Origin: Azoarcus sp.
GTDB lineage: Bacteria > Pseudomonadota > Gammaproteobacteria > Burkholderiales > Rhodocyclaceae
Direction of reading: 5' to 3'
Assembly: GCA_020725025.1 (NCBI GenBank)
Contig: DYFV01000013.1
Location: 26,727-90,726, forward strand
DNA: 64,000 nt
A program made the translations under genes and the position numbers. Below, in pieces: positions 53,077 through 62,142 of the stretch; the first letter of the stretch is position 1, and every line of letters starts with the position of its first letter. The notes under the pieces are model-generated. The model ran no database searches and had not been told where the DNA came from. It saw only the letters and a program-made list of their open reading frames with translations.

Positions 53077-54540
53077 ATGAGTTTCCCGCTTGAAACTGCC
53101 GACGACCGCGACAAGCTGCGCCGGGTGGTGATCGACCCGGTGTCCCGCGTCGAGGGCCACGGCAAGGTCACCCTCCTGCTCGACGAGGACAACCACGTGC
53201 GCGAGGCGCGTCTGCACATCGTCGAATTCCGCGGCTTCGAGGTCTTCATCCAGGGGCGTCCCTACTGGGAAGTGCCGGTCATGGTGCAGCGCCTGTGCGG
53301 CATCTGCCCGGTGAGCCACCACCTGGCCGCCTCCAAGGCGCTCGACGGGGTGGCCGGCGCCCACCCCATCACCCCGACCGCCGAGAAGATGCGCCGGCTG
53401 ATGCACTACGGCCAGATCCTCCAGTCGCACGCGCTGCATTTCTTCCACCTCTCCTCGCCGGACCTGCTCTTCGGCTTCGATTCCGACGTCGGCCGGCGCA
53501 ACGTGCTGGGTGTGGCCGCGGAGCATCCGGACATCGCCCGCCAGGGCGTGCTGCTGCGCAAGTTCGGGCAGGAGGTGATCCGCGCCACTGCGGGCAAGCG
53601 CATCCACGGCACCGGCTCGGTGCCCGGCGGGATGAACCGCCACCTGGCGCCGGAGGACCGCGCCCGGTTTGCCGCCGAGCTGCCGCAGATCCTGGAGTGG
53701 AGCCGCGGCGCGGTGGCGATCGCCAAGCGCCTGCACGCCTCCGATCCGGCGCTCTACGATCACTTCGCCGATTTCGACTCGGCGATGCTGAGCCTGGTCC
53801 GCAAGGACGGCGCGATGGACCTGTATCACGGGCATCTGCGGCTGCGCGACGCCGAGGGCGACATCGTGCTCGACCGCATCCCGCCGTACGACTACGCGCG
53901 AGTGCTGCACGAGCAGGTGAAGCCGTGGAGCTACATGAAGTTTCCCTACGTCGCGCACCTCGGGCCGGAGCGCGGCTGGTACAAGGTCGGGCCGCTGGCG
54001 CGGGTGCAGAACTGCGACTTCATCCCCACGCCGCTGGCCGAGACCGAGCGGCGCGAGTTCGTCGAGCACGGGCGCGGCCGGCCGGTGCATGCGACGCTCG
54101 CCTTCCACTGGGCGCGCATGATCGAGATGCTGCACGCCGCCGAGGTGATCTCGGAGCTCCTGGACGATCCCGATCTCCTCGCCGGACCGCTCACCGCCGA
54201 GGGGCCGCGGGTGAGCGAGGGGGTGGGCATCATCGAGGCGCCGCGCGGCACACTGATCCACCACTACCGGGTGGGCGAGGACGACCTGGTGACGATGTGC
54301 AACCTCATCGTCTCCACCACCCACAACAACCAGGCGATGAACACCGCGGTGCGCGAGGTGGCGCGGCGCTACCTGGACGGGCAGACGCTCACCGAGGGGC
54401 TGCTGAACCACATCGAGGTGGCCATCCGCGCCTACGACCCCTGCCTGTCCTGCGCCACCCACGCGCTGGGCAAGATGCCGCTGATGGTGGAGCTTGCCGA
54501 CGCGGGTGGGGACATCGTCGACCGGATCGTCCGTGCCTGA
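53077..54540 (+). CDS. hoxH: NAD-reducing hydrogenase, catalytic large subunit HoxH
   Basis: The product is 487 aa. The NiFe ligands are Cys74 and Cys77 (QRLCGICPVS, motif L1) and Cys456 and Cys459 (DPCLSCATHAL, motif L2). RVEGHGK near residue 24 is conserved. The presence of ~25 residues after His462 shows a precursor that must be cut by HoxW after nickel insertion. The sequence and size place it with group 3d bidirectional NAD-linked hydrogenases such as that of Ralstonia eutropha. It oxidises H2 or, in reverse, makes it from NADH. Nickel and Fe(CN)2CO insertion needs hyp genes, which are not in this window. Confidence 0.97.
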   Translation: MSFPLETADDRDKLRRVVIDPVSRVEGHGKVTLLLDEDNHVREARLHIVEFRGFEVFIQGRPYWEVPVMVQRLCGICPVSHHLAASKALDGVAGAHPITPTAEKMRRLMHYGQILQSHALHFFHLSSPDLLFGFDSDVGRRNVLGVAAEHPDIARQGVLLRKFGQEVIRATAGKRIHGTGSVPGGMNRHLAPEDRARFAAELPQILEWSRGAVAIAKRLHASDPALYDHFADFDSAMLSLVRKDGAMDLYHGHLRLRDAEGDIVLDRIPPYDYARVLHEQVKPWSYMKFPYVAHLGPERGWYKVGPLARVQNCDFIPTPLAETERREFVEHGRGRPVHATLAFHWARMIEMLHAAEVISELLDDPDLLAGPLTAEGPRVSEGVGIIEAPRGTLIHHYRVGEDDLVTMCNLIVSTTHNNQAMNTAVREVARRYLDGQTLTEGLLNHIEVAIRAYDPCLSCATHALGKMPLMVELADAGGDIVDRIVRA

Positions 54541-55015
54541 GGCGGTGCCGCTGGTCGTATTCGGGGTCGGCAACGAGTCGCGGGGCGACGACGCGCTGGG
54601 GCCGCTGCTCCTGAGGCGGCTGGAAGCGAGCCTTCCGGCCGGCGCGCGGGTGGTGGCGGACTTCCAGCTTCAGGTCGAGCATGCGATGGACCTCGCGGGG
54701 GTGAAGCTCGCGCTCTTCATCGACGCCGCCTGCGGTCTCGAAGCGCCGTTCGCCTTCCACGAGATTGCGCCCGGCGGGACGCCGTCGGCCTTCTCCCACG
54801 CGATCTCTCCGCAGGCGGTGCTGGAGGTCTATGCCCGCGTCGAAGGCCGCGCGCCGCCGCCGGCCTTCGTGCTCGGCCTGCGCGCGCGCCGCTTCGAGCT
54901 CGGCGAGCCCCCGAGCGAGCAGGCGCTCGCCGACCTGGAGTCCGCGGCCGGTTTCGCCGAAAGGCTCCTCGCCGTGCCGGCGGCCGCCGAATGGCGCACC
55001 CTCGCATTCGCGTAG
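54533..55015 (+). CDS. hoxW: hydrogenase maturation endopeptidase HoxW
   Basis: The product is 160 aa from GTG 54533, overlapping the end of hoxH by 8 bp. Family marks are FGVGNESRGDDALGP with the Asp that senses nickel and DFQLQVEHAMDL; FIDAACG follows. It should cleave the C-terminal extension of HoxH. An upstream in-frame codon at 54494 would overlap hoxH further and lacks support. Its stop codon (TAG 55013-55015) lies in the first arm of an extragenic palindrome. It ends the hox operon as seen. Confidence 0.88.
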   Translation: MPEAVPLVVFGVGNESRGDDALGPLLLRRLEASLPAGARVVADFQLQVEHAMDLAGVKLALFIDAACGLEAPFAFHEIAPGGTPSAFSHAISPQAVLEVYARVEGRAPPPAFVLGLRARRFELGEPPSEQALADLESAAGFAERLLAVPAAAEWRTLAFA

Positions 55016-55097
55016 CCCGGAAGCCCCGGCGGAGTCCGGGAACGGCGGCGGCATCCTTACGGCCCCTCCCGGATTCCGTTCCTCCATCCGGGCTACG
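55011..55097. repeat. REP/MITE-like extragenic palindrome after hoxW
   Basis: The outer arms CGTAGCCCGG (55011-55020) and CCGGGCTACG (55088-55097) are perfect complements. Inside, GGAGTCCGGGA (55031-55041) pairs with TCCCGGATTCC (55067-55077) at all but one base. The TAGCCCGGA...TCCGGGCTA ends resemble a widespread proteobacterial intergenic repeat. It may act as a hairpin terminator or mRNA-stability element, and its first arm supplies the hoxW stop codon. Confidence 0.6.
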
Positions 55098-55133
55098 TGG
55101 CGGTAGATGCCCGTGCGGCGTGTCCGGCGCGGG

Positions 55134-55991
55134 TCACCGCACGTGCAGGTCCGGGAAGAATAGCGCCACGTAGCCGGCCAAGCTGAGCTCCGCCTCGGCG
55201 CGGATGCGGCCGAGGCTTTCCGGGCGCATGTCGAGAAGCGGCCACACGATGGGGTCGATGTGCATCGCGGCGTCCTCGCTCGATTCCCCGAGCCGGTCCG
55301 CGCGCACAAGTTGCGCGGCGACGTGGATGATCGCGGCCTCGTAGGCGTTCTCCGCCGCGAGTCGCGGGTTGGTCTGGGTGCCGACCACCTGGGCGAAGGC
55401 CGACGGCAGGTGCCAGTGATCGATCAATGTGGCGCCGACCTCGGCATGATCGCAGCCCACGAGACGGCGCTCGGCCTCGGCGAGCGACTCGCCTTCCGCG
55501 TCCGCAGTGGCCTGCGCCTGCGCGGCGAGCGTGGGCACCGTCTGGTACATCACGAGATGCCCGATGTCCGCGAGCAGTCCGATCACGAAGAGGCGCTCGG
55601 CGGTGGGAAGCGCGCAGCCGCGCCCGATCTCGCGCGCCGTCAGGCCACACAGCACGCAGCCGCGCCAGAAGCGCGCCATGTCGAGCTGGGCGGGCCGCAC
55701 CCGCGACATCACTCCGGCGAGGGAGGTGGCGAGCACCAGGTCGTGCACCTGCTGCAGGCCGAGGATGTTGACCGCCCGCTGTACCGTGTCGATCTTGCCG
55801 CCGAAGCCGTAGAGCGCGCTGTTCACCACCCGCAGCAAGCGCGCGGTGAGCGCGGCGTCCGCCGAGATGAGGCGCGCCACCTCGGTGAGCGAGCCGTCCG
55901 GGACATCCAGTTGTTCCCGGACACGCAGGTAGACGCTGGGCAGCGAGGTGAGCGGTCCGACGTTCGCGACGAGTTCCTGGGCTGAGTGCAT
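55134..55991 (-). CDS. HDOD-domain signalling protein
   Basis: The product is 285 aa from ATG 55991. The HDOD domain covers ~10-205 (TSLPSVYLRVREQLD, ALTARLLRVVNSALYG, GLLADIGHLVMYQ, DHAEVGATLIDHWHLPSAF). These are HD-like helices that lack the full metal-binding HD pair, so phosphohydrolase activity is doubtful. HDOD proteins usually transmit signals in c-di-GMP or stress pathways. It follows the CDF transporter gene on the same strand after 28 nt. The role is not known. Confidence 0.85.
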   Translation of the reverse strand: MHSAQELVANVGPLTSLPSVYLRVREQLDVPDGSLTEVARLISADAALTARLLRVVNSALYGFGGKIDTVQRAVNILGLQQVHDLVLATSLAGVMSRVRPAQLDMARFWRGCVLCGLTAREIGRGCALPTAERLFVIGLLADIGHLVMYQTVPTLAAQAQATADAEGESLAEAERRLVGCDHAEVGATLIDHWHLPSAFAQVVGTQTNPRLAAENAYEAAIIHVAAQLVRADRLGESSEDAAMHIDPIVWPLLDMRPESLGRIRAEAELSLAGYVALFFPDLHVR

Positions 55992-56019
55992 CGGCCTTGT
56001 CCGTGGTGGCGTGCCCCGA

Positions 56020-56991
56020 TTATCCGGTATCCGTGCCCTGTGATGCACGCCGCGGTGCGAAGGTGACGGGCTGATCCGGCAGGGTTTCGGGTTGAAGGGT
56101 GACGTGCTCGATCTCGAAGCGGGCACGCAGCATGTCGCGCAGCGCCGCGAGCACCGCCGGCCATTGTCCGCCGTTTTTCAGGACGATGTGCGCGGACAGC
56201 GCCGCATGGGTGGAGTCCAGGCTCCAGATGTGCAGATCGTGCACCGAGCGCACGCCGGGGACCTGCGCCATCGCCCGGCCGACTTCCGGCAGCGACAGGT
56301 TCTCGGGAACGCCCTCGAGCAGGGTGTGCGTGGCCACGCCCAGCAGGCGGAAGGTGGACACCAGGATGAGCATGCAGATCAGCATCGACAGCAGCGGGTC
56401 GATGGGATACCAGCCGGTAAAGTGGATCACCGCGCCGGAAGCCAGCGCGGCCACCGAGCCGAGCAGGTCGCCCATGACGTGCAGCAGCGCGCCGCGGGTG
56501 TTGAGATCGCCGTTGCCGCGGGAGAGCATCCAGGCCACTGCCACGTTGAGCGCGAGGCCGACGGCGGCGACCACCATCACCGCGCTGCCATGCACCGGCT
56601 GCGGCGCGATGAGCCGTTCCACCGCATGCCAGCCGATGAGCGCCACCACCGGCAGCATGAAGAGCCCGTTCGCCAGTCCGGCGAGGGTCTCGATGCGGCG
56701 CAGTCCGTAGGAGTGCCGAGGCGAGGCGGGCCGTCGCGCGAATACGGCCGCCACCGTGGCGATGGCCAGCGCGAGGCTGTCGGTAAGCATGTGGCCGGCG
56801 TCGCCCAGGAGCGCGAGCGAGCCCGACCACCAGCCGGCCACGGCTTCCACGGCGGCGAATCCGAGCGTCAGGCCGAGCGCCCAGGGCAGCGCCCGGCTCC
56901 CCGCGCCGTGATGGTGGTGATGGTGACCATGCCCGTGCCCGTGTCCGTGATGGGCATGAGCCTGGTGGCCGTGCGGATCGGTCTCGGACAT
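56020..56991 (-). CDS. cation diffusion facilitator (Zn/Cd/Co efflux) with His-rich N-terminus
   Basis: The product is 323 aa. Residues 7-28 are His/Gly-rich (HGHGHGHHHHHH), a probable zinc buffer. Six membrane helices follow. The transport site is Asp64, His67 and Asp71 (GDAGHMLTD) plus HVMGD in helix V. A C-terminal cytoplasmic domain has VRSVHDLHIWSLDS, typical of ZitB/CzcD-like proteins. It exports divalent cations in exchange for protons across the inner membrane. ATG 56991 is chosen because an upstream in-frame extension lacks family features. It is co-directional with the HDOD gene. Confidence 0.9.
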   Translation of the reverse strand: MSETDPHGHQAHAHHGHGHGHGHHHHHHGAGSRALPWALGLTLGFAAVEAVAGWWSGSLALLGDAGHMLTDSLALAIATVAAVFARRPASPRHSYGLRRIETLAGLANGLFMLPVVALIGWHAVERLIAPQPVHGSAVMVVAAVGLALNVAVAWMLSRGNGDLNTRGALLHVMGDLLGSVAALASGAVIHFTGWYPIDPLLSMLICMLILVSTFRLLGVATHTLLEGVPENLSLPEVGRAMAQVPGVRSVHDLHIWSLDSTHAALSAHIVLKNGGQWPAVLAALRDMLRARFEIEHVTLQPETLPDQPVTFAPRRASQGTDTG

Positions 56992-57111
56992 CTCTACCGG
57001 TGACTCCGGATGAAGGGTGGAATTCGCGCCGTGCCGAGCGGCCGCGCGGTGCACGGTCCACAATGTCCGCAGGACGTGCTCTTCGGCGGCGCGCGCTCAT
57101 GGAGGGTCATT

Positions 57112-57963
57112 ATGCGCATCATCACCTGGAACATACAGTGGGGTCGGGGCGCCGACGGCGCGGTCGATCTTTCACGCACCATCGCTGCGCTGCGTGCAAT
57201 GCCCGATGCAGACGTGATCTGCCTGCAGGAAGTGGCGCAGAACCTGCCCGGCCTCGTCGGCGGGCACCGGGAGGACGGACCGGCCGTGCTGGGGGAGGCA
57301 TTTCCGGCTTACGAGCCGGTTTTCGGCGCGGGAGTGGACGTGTCCGACGGGCAGGGCGGGCGGGCCCGCTTCGGCAACCTGCTGCTGTCGCGCCTGCCGG
57401 TGGACCAGGTGTTCCGCCACCTCCTGCCCTGTCCGGTCGATCCCGCCTATCCCTCCATGCAGCGCTGCTGCCTCGAGGCGGTGGTGAGCGCGCCTTGGGG
57501 CCCGGTGCGGGTGCTCACCACTCACCTGGAGTACTACTCGGTGAAGCAGCGGCGTGCCCAGATCGGCGCACTGCGCGTCCTGCAGGAGGAGGTGGCCGGA
57601 CACGCGCGCGTGGGACGCATCGACAAGGACTCGAACCCCGCCTTCGCGGCGCGCGTTCGGCCGATCGCGGCGGTGATCTGCGGAGACTTCAACCTCGAGC
57701 CCGATTCGCCGGAGTACGCGCTGATGGGCTCGCCGCTCCCGGACGGCGTGCCGGCCTGGCGCGACGCTTGGCGAGTGTGCCACGGCGACCGTCCGCATGC
57801 CGCTTCGGTCGGCCTGCACGGGGCGGAGTGGCCCGACCGGCCCTACTGCTGCGACTACCATTGGGTGACGGAGGACCTCGCGCCGCGGGTGCGCGCGGTC
57901 GCCGTCGAGGCGGATACGCCCGCCTCGGACCACCAGCCGGTCATCCTCGAGCTCGCCGATTGA
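57112..57963 (+). CDS. endonuclease/exonuclease/phosphatase (EEP) family protein
   Basis: The product is 283 aa with no signal peptide. The fold is marked by TWNIQWGRG near the N-terminus, DVICLQEVAQN (Glu), TTHLEYYS (His), CGDFNLEPDS and the final SDHQPVI (Asp-His). These are the metal and catalytic residues of DNase I-like phosphoesterases. The substrate may be a nucleic acid, a phospholipid or an inositol phosphate and cannot be told. A strong GGAGGG lies 5 nt before ATG 57112. It is divergent from the CDF gene. Confidence 0.85.
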   Translation: MRIITWNIQWGRGADGAVDLSRTIAALRAMPDADVICLQEVAQNLPGLVGGHREDGPAVLGEAFPAYEPVFGAGVDVSDGQGGRARFGNLLLSRLPVDQVFRHLLPCPVDPAYPSMQRCCLEAVVSAPWGPVRVLTTHLEYYSVKQRRAQIGALRVLQEEVAGHARVGRIDKDSNPAFAARVRPIAAVICGDFNLEPDSPEYALMGSPLPDGVPAWRDAWRVCHGDRPHAASVGLHGAEWPDRPYCCDYHWVTEDLAPRVRAVAVEADTPASDHQPVILELAD

Positions 57964-57997
57964 TCGGGGAAGCCGCGAATAGCGTGTAGCTAGCGCA

Positions 57998-58801
57998 TCA
58001 GGCCGGGCGTCCCGAGGGCGTATCCGCCACCACCAGGTCGCGATAAGCGTGCCACGTGGCGTGGCCGATGATCGGCATCAGCACCACCAGGCCGAGGTGG
58101 AAGCTCAGGAATCCGACCACGGTGAACGCGACGATCAGGAAGCCCCACACCAGCATCGCCCAGGGGTTGTGCGCGAGCGCGGAGATGCTGGTGAGCATCG
58201 AAGTGATCGCGTCCTGGTCGCGGTCGAGCATGAGGGGGATGGACACCACGCTCACCGCGAATACGATGGAGGCGAAGATCAGCCCGATGCTGAAGTAGAC
58301 CAGCAGGAATTCGAGGTTTTCGAGCGACAGCAACTGCGACAGGAAGCCCGAGAGGTTGGGCATCTCGTTGGTGTAGAAGAGGGCGAAGATGATGAGCGAG
58401 GCGCGCGTCCACACCAGGAAGATCACGCCGAGCACCAGGGCGAACAGGCCGATGTTGCCCATGTTGCGACGCCACACGGTGAGCGTGGGGGCGAGGTCGC
58501 AGCGCTCGTCGCGTTCGCGCCGGCGGCTGATCTCGTAGAGACCCATCGCCAGGAAAGGACCGAGCAGCAGGAAGCCGGCGGTGAGCGCGGAGGTGTACTC
58601 GTAGGCCCGCTCGAAGACGATGGTGATGAGCAAACCCATCGCGGCGAAGCAGAAGCCGTAGAAGAGGCTGGGCACGGGGCAGGCCCGGAAGTCGTCGAAA
58701 CCGCGGCTGATCCAGCGCAAGGGCGCCGTGGCGCTCACGTCCCTGACGGCTGGAAAGGGCAGCTCGGGTACCTCATGGGTGGCGTCGTTGGGGTCCGCCA
58801 T
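57998..58801 (-). CDS. DUF2189 integral membrane protein
   Basis: The product is 267 aa with six or so hydrophobic helices after a ~40-residue cytosolic start (LRWISRGFDDFRACPV). The family is DUF2189, often labelled cytochrome c oxidase subunit I without basis. Its role is unknown. The last helices (GFLSFHLGLVVLMPIIGHAT) and the HAYRDLV ending are typical. It follows the hydrolase gene on the same strand after 96 nt, at the end of a ydcH-metY-hydrolase series, and converges with the EEP gene. Confidence 0.8.
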   Translation of the reverse strand: MADPNDATHEVPELPFPAVRDVSATAPLRWISRGFDDFRACPVPSLFYGFCFAAMGLLITIVFERAYEYTSALTAGFLLLGPFLAMGLYEISRRRERDERCDLAPTLTVWRRNMGNIGLFALVLGVIFLVWTRASLIIFALFYTNEMPNLSGFLSQLLSLENLEFLLVYFSIGLIFASIVFAVSVVSIPLMLDRDQDAITSMLTSISALAHNPWAMLVWGFLIVAFTVVGFLSFHLGLVVLMPIIGHATWHAYRDLVVADTPSGRPA

Positions 58802-58897
58802 GCATGTCTCTCCTGTCCAGGTTTTTGCCCTCCCTGCGCGGCGTCGGGCCGTCGCGGTCGGGTCGTATTGTCGGTATGGATGCTTCGAGCGCGCCGC

Positions 58898-59704
58898 TCA
58901 GGAGCCGAGATGGTGCCGGATCGCGTCGCTCACCGCGTCGGGTGCTTCCGCCATCATGGCGTGCCCCGAGCGCGACACTGCAATGATACGTGCCCCGCCG
59001 GCAGATTGGGCGAGTACGTCGTAAAGAGGCTTTACCGCGCGCTGGGGCGTCATCTGGTCGCGCTCGCCGCACAGGAGCAGCGTCGGACAGCCGATCCTTG
59101 CGGCGGCGGCCAGGCCGCCCTGCCAGGCGTTGCAGGCGGCGAGGTCCGTGGCGAGGACGCCCTCGCCCTGGCGAGCCATCAGGGCGCGGTTCATCCCGGT
59201 GAGCGACATGCCGGGCGAGGCGCTCGCACCCAGTTGCGAGCGCGGCGTGAAGGACCACTGGTTGATCATGGCGTGGGCCGCCGCCCGGCGTTCGCGCGCC
59301 GCGGCGAGCAGCGGCTCGGCGACCGGCATGGGGGCGACGCTGCCGACGAGGACCAGTCGTGTCACGCGGTCCGGTGCCTGTGCGGCGGCCTGCAGTGCCA
59401 CCAGCGAGCCCATGCTGTGTCCGACGAGCCCGGCCCGTTGCGCCTCGGCCGCGTCGAGCAGCGCCACGACCCAGTCGGCGAGCGCCTCGATCGAGGTGAG
59501 CGGGGTGCCGGCCGACCGCCCGTGTCCCGGCAGGTCCGGGGCGAGAACGGCGAAGCCGTGGTGGGCGAGGGTGCGCGCCTGGAAGTTCCACACGCTGTGG
59601 TCGTTGCCCGCCCCGTGGATGAGCAGGGCCACCGGTCGCTTCGCGTCGAACGGCCGGCCGCCGGTGTAGACGTAGGCGGGCGTGCCCGCGACCTGGAGCT
59701 CCAT
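58898..59704 (-). CDS. alpha/beta-hydrolase
   Basis: The product is 268 aa. Oxyanion motif HGAG is at 30-33 and the nucleophile elbow GHSMGS at 95-100 (Ser97). An acid in CGERDQMTP near 215 and His in SRSGHAMMAE near 249 complete the triad. The cap region is ~130-190. The substrate is unknown; it resembles MetX/MhpC-like hydrolases. Its start is 2 nt after the metY stop, so it is translationally coupled. Since MetX-type acyltransferases have the same fold, an acyl-homoserine role was considered, but the length and missing motifs do not support it. Confidence 0.85.
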   Translation of the reverse strand: MELQVAGTPAYVYTGGRPFDAKRPVALLIHGAGNDHSVWNFQARTLAHHGFAVLAPDLPGHGRSAGTPLTSIEALADWVVALLDAAEAQRAGLVGHSMGSLVALQAAAQAPDRVTRLVLVGSVAPMPVAEPLLAAARERRAAAHAMINQWSFTPRSQLGASASPGMSLTGMNRALMARQGEGVLATDLAACNAWQGGLAAAARIGCPTLLLCGERDQMTPQRAVKPLYDVLAQSAGGARIIAVSRSGHAMMAEAPDAVSDAIRHHLGS

Positions 59705-59706
59705 GT

Positions 59707-61011
59707 CTAGCCCTTCAGCGTGCGCTCGGCCGCGGCGAGGCCGCGGTCGAGGTCGGAGAGGAGATCCTCCGCGCTCTCCAGCCCGACGGAGAGCCGCACC
59801 GTGCCTTCACCGATGCCGGCCGCCGCGAGATCGGCCGCCGACATGCGGAAATGGGTGGTGCTCGCCGGGTGGATGACGAGGGACTTCGCGTCGCCCACGT
59901 TCGCCAGATGCGAGAAGATGCGCAGCGCCTCGATGAAGGCGCGTCCCGCCTTGCGGCCGCCGCGCAGCTCGAAGGACATCACCGCGCCGGGGCCGTCGGG
60001 CAGGAGGCGCCCGGCGAGCGCGTGGTCCGGGTGGTCCGGCAGCCCCGGGTAGGCGACCCGCTCCACCAGGGGGTGTGCGGCGAGGTGCTCGGCCACGGCC
60101 CGCGCATTGGCGACGTGGGCGCGCATGCGCAGGGGCAGGGTCTCCATCCCCTGCAGGATCTGGAAGGCGTTCATGGGCGAGAGGCAGGCGCCGAAGTCGC
60201 GCAGGCCTTCGCGCCGGGCGCGCAGCAGGAAGGCGGCGATGGGCGACTCTTCCGCGAAGTCCATGCCGTGGAAACCGTCGTAGGGCTCGGTGAGCGTCGG
60301 GAAGAGGCCCGAGGCCTCCCAGTCGAAGCGCCCGCCGTCCACCAGCAGGCCGCCCACCGCGACGCCGTGGCCGCCGAGGAACTTGGTGGCGGAGTGCATC
60401 ACCAGGTCGGCGCCGAGGGCGAGCGGGCGCTGCAGGCAGGGCGTGACCAGGGTGGCGTCCACCAGCAGCGGCAGACGGGCCTCGTGGGCGATGGCCGCGA
60501 CGGTCGGGATGTCGAGCACGTCCAGGCCCGGATTGCCCAGCGATTCGCCGAAGAACAGCCGCGTTTCCGGGCGCAGCGCCGCCCGCCACTGGTCCGGGTC
60601 GCGCGGATCGACGAAGGTGGTCTCGATCCCGAAGCGGGGCAGCGTGTAATGGAGCAGGTTGTGCGAGCCGCCGTAGAGGGCCCGCGAGGCGACGATGTGT
60701 CCGCCGGCGCCCATGAGGGAGGTGATCGCAAGATGCAGCGCGGCCTGGCCGCTGGCGGTGGCGATCGCACCCACGCCGCCCTCGAGCGCGGCGATGCGCT
60801 CTTCCAGCACCGCATTGGTGGGGTTCGAGATGCGCGAATAGACGTGACCCGGCCGCTCGAGATTGAAGAGCGCCGCCGCCTGGTCGGCGTCGCTGAAGAC
60901 GTAGCTGGTGGTGAAGTAGATCGGCGCGGCGCGCGCACCGAAGGTCGCGTCGGGCGATTGCCCGGCGTGCAGCGCGAGCGTGTCCGCGCCGAAGGGAGTG
61001 GGATCCGTCAT
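59707..61011 (-). CDS. metY: O-acetylhomoserine sulfhydrylase (Cys/Met metabolism PLP enzyme)
   Basis: The product is 434 aa, the length of MetY enzymes rather than the shorter MetB/MetZ. The PLP lysine lies in [13 protein letters not shown]. Other features are [11 protein letters not shown], the [10 protein letters not shown] start of the fold, YSRISNPTN and the C-terminal [16 protein letters not shown]. It joins sulfide to O-acetylhomoserine (or O-succinylhomoserine) to give homocysteine. It lies between the YdcH-type gene (13 nt upstream) and a hydrolase (2 nt downstream). MetZ cannot be ruled out on sequence alone. Confidence 0.9.
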   Translation of the reverse strand: MTDPTPFGADTLALHAGQSPDATFGARAAPIYFTTSYVFSDADQAAALFNLERPGHVYSRISNPTNAVLEERIAALEGGVGAIATASGQAALHLAITSLMGAGGHIVASRALYGGSHNLLHYTLPRFGIETTFVDPRDPDQWRAALRPETRLFFGESLGNPGLDVLDIPTVAAIAHEARLPLLVDATLVTPCLQRPLALGADLVMHSATKFLGGHGVAVGGLLVDGGRFDWEASGLFPTLTEPYDGFHGMDFAEESPIAAFLLRARREGLRDFGACLSPMNAFQILQGMETLPLRMRAHVANARAVAEHLAAHPLVERVAYPGLPDHPDHALAGRLLPDGPGAVMSFELRGGRKAGRAFIEALRIFSHLANVGDAKSLVIHPASTTHFRMSAADLAAAGIGEGTVRLSVGLESAEDLLSDLDRGLAAAERTLKG

Positions 61012-61024
61012 CGGGTGAGCCCGC

Positions 61025-61240
61025 TCAGGCCAGTTCGTCGGGTTCGATCAGGCGCTCGATCACCGCGATGCGGTCCTTGAGGGCCAGCTTGCGCTTCTTC
61101 ATGCGACGAAGGAGTAGTTCGTCCTCCTGCGGCGATGCCGCGAGGCGGGCGATCGCCTCGTCCAGGTCGCGGTGTTCGGACCTGAGTTCATCCAGCCGGG
61201 CTTGCAGGCTGGTGACTTCGTCGAAAGCTCCATCACTCAT
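61025..61240 (-). CDS. YdcH/DUF465 small coiled-coil protein
   Basis: The product is 71 aa, a single helical hairpin. The DUF465 pattern is LDELRSEHRDLDEAIARL, then LLLRRMKKRKLALKDRIAVI. ATG 61240 (MSDGAF) is preferred over an upstream in-frame codon at 61324. Its function is unknown. It is the first gene of the leftward ydcH-metY-hydrolase series and diverges from greB. Confidence 0.8.
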   Translation of the reverse strand: MSDGAFDEVTSLQARLDELRSEHRDLDEAIARLAASPQEDELLLRRMKKRKLALKDRIAVIERLIEPDELA

Positions 61241-61351
61241 CGTATACCTGCTTGCGCTGCGCGACCGTGCGCCAACAATGGTTGCCTTTCGCGTTATGGT
61301 ATGCGCCGCCGAGGGGAATGACAACTTCGTGCCACCGGCGGACCGCGTGCG

Positions 61352-61363
61352 TGCACCGGTGCA
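61352..61363. promoter_or_regulatory. 12-bp palindrome between ydcH-type gene and greB
   Basis: TGCACCGGTGCA is a perfect palindrome roughly midway in the divergent gap, followed at 61366-61371 by a possible -10 (TATGAT) for greB. It may be a regulator site; no protein can be assigned. Confidence 0.3.
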
Positions 61364-61448
61364 GCTATGATGAAACAGGCGAGAGCCGAGATAGTCGAAG
61401 TCGGGAGCGGACTATCGCGGCTGAAATCGATTGAAAGGAGTGAACGAG

Positions 61449-62003
61449 GTGAGCAAGGCGTTCGTGAAGGAAAGCGACGCGGCCGACGACGACGAGGACA
61501 TGCCGGCAGGCATGCGGCTGCCTGCCGGAACCAAGAACTACATGACGCGCCGGGGGTACGAGGGGCTGCGCGCGGAGCTCGAGCAGCTGGTCAAGGTGGA
61601 GCGGCCGCGCCTGGTGGAGACGGTGGCCTGGGCGGCCTCCAACGGCGACCGGTCCGAGAACGGCGACTACATCTACGGCAAGAAGCGCCTGCGCGAGATC
61701 GATCGGCGCATTCGTTTTCTGATCAAGCGCATCGAGAGTGCCGAGGTGGTGGACGTGGCCGAGCAGCGCAACGCGGAGCAGGTGTTCTTCGGCGCGACGG
61801 TGAGCATCGCGGACCTGGACGGCGGCGAGGAGCAGACCTGGCAGATCGTGGGCGTGGACGAGGCCGATGCGAGCTGCGGCCGCATCAGCTGGATCTCGCC
61901 GCTGGCACGTGCGCTGCTCAAGGCGCGCGAAGGGGACGTGGTGCGCTTCATGAGTCCCGCCGGGATGCGCGAGGTAGAGGTGGTGGAGATCCGCTACGTT
62001 TGA
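61449..62003 (+). CDS. greB: transcription elongation factor GreB
   Basis: The product is 184 aa from GTG 61449, with AAAGGAG 8 nt upstream. After a ~30-residue acidic extension (ESDAADDDEDM), the GreA/GreB coiled coil starts with YMTRRGYEGLRAELEQLVKV. It carries GDRSENGDYIYGKKRLREID, which includes the acidic tip (Asp/Glu) that delivers Mg2+ to stalled RNA polymerase. The C-terminal FKBP-like domain ends in VRFMSPAGMREVEVVEI. GDYIYGKKRLREIDRR is typical of GreB rather than GreA. It rescues backtracked RNA polymerase. The N-terminal extension is longer than in E. coli. Confidence 0.93.
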   Translation: MSKAFVKESDAADDDEDMPAGMRLPAGTKNYMTRRGYEGLRAELEQLVKVERPRLVETVAWAASNGDRSENGDYIYGKKRLREIDRRIRFLIKRIESAEVVDVAEQRNAEQVFFGATVSIADLDGGEEQTWQIVGVDEADASCGRISWISPLARALLKAREGDVVRFMSPAGMREVEVVEIRYV

Positions 62004-62142
62004 CCCGGCGCCCTGGCGCGCCGGATTGGGTGATGGAATGGTGTGGTGCAGGATCGACCACGTCGCGAACGTGCCCGTGCAGGACGGACGGCGCGCGCGC
62101 TGACGGGACAGGTGCCCTCCCGCAGCGTCCGAGGTAAGGAAC

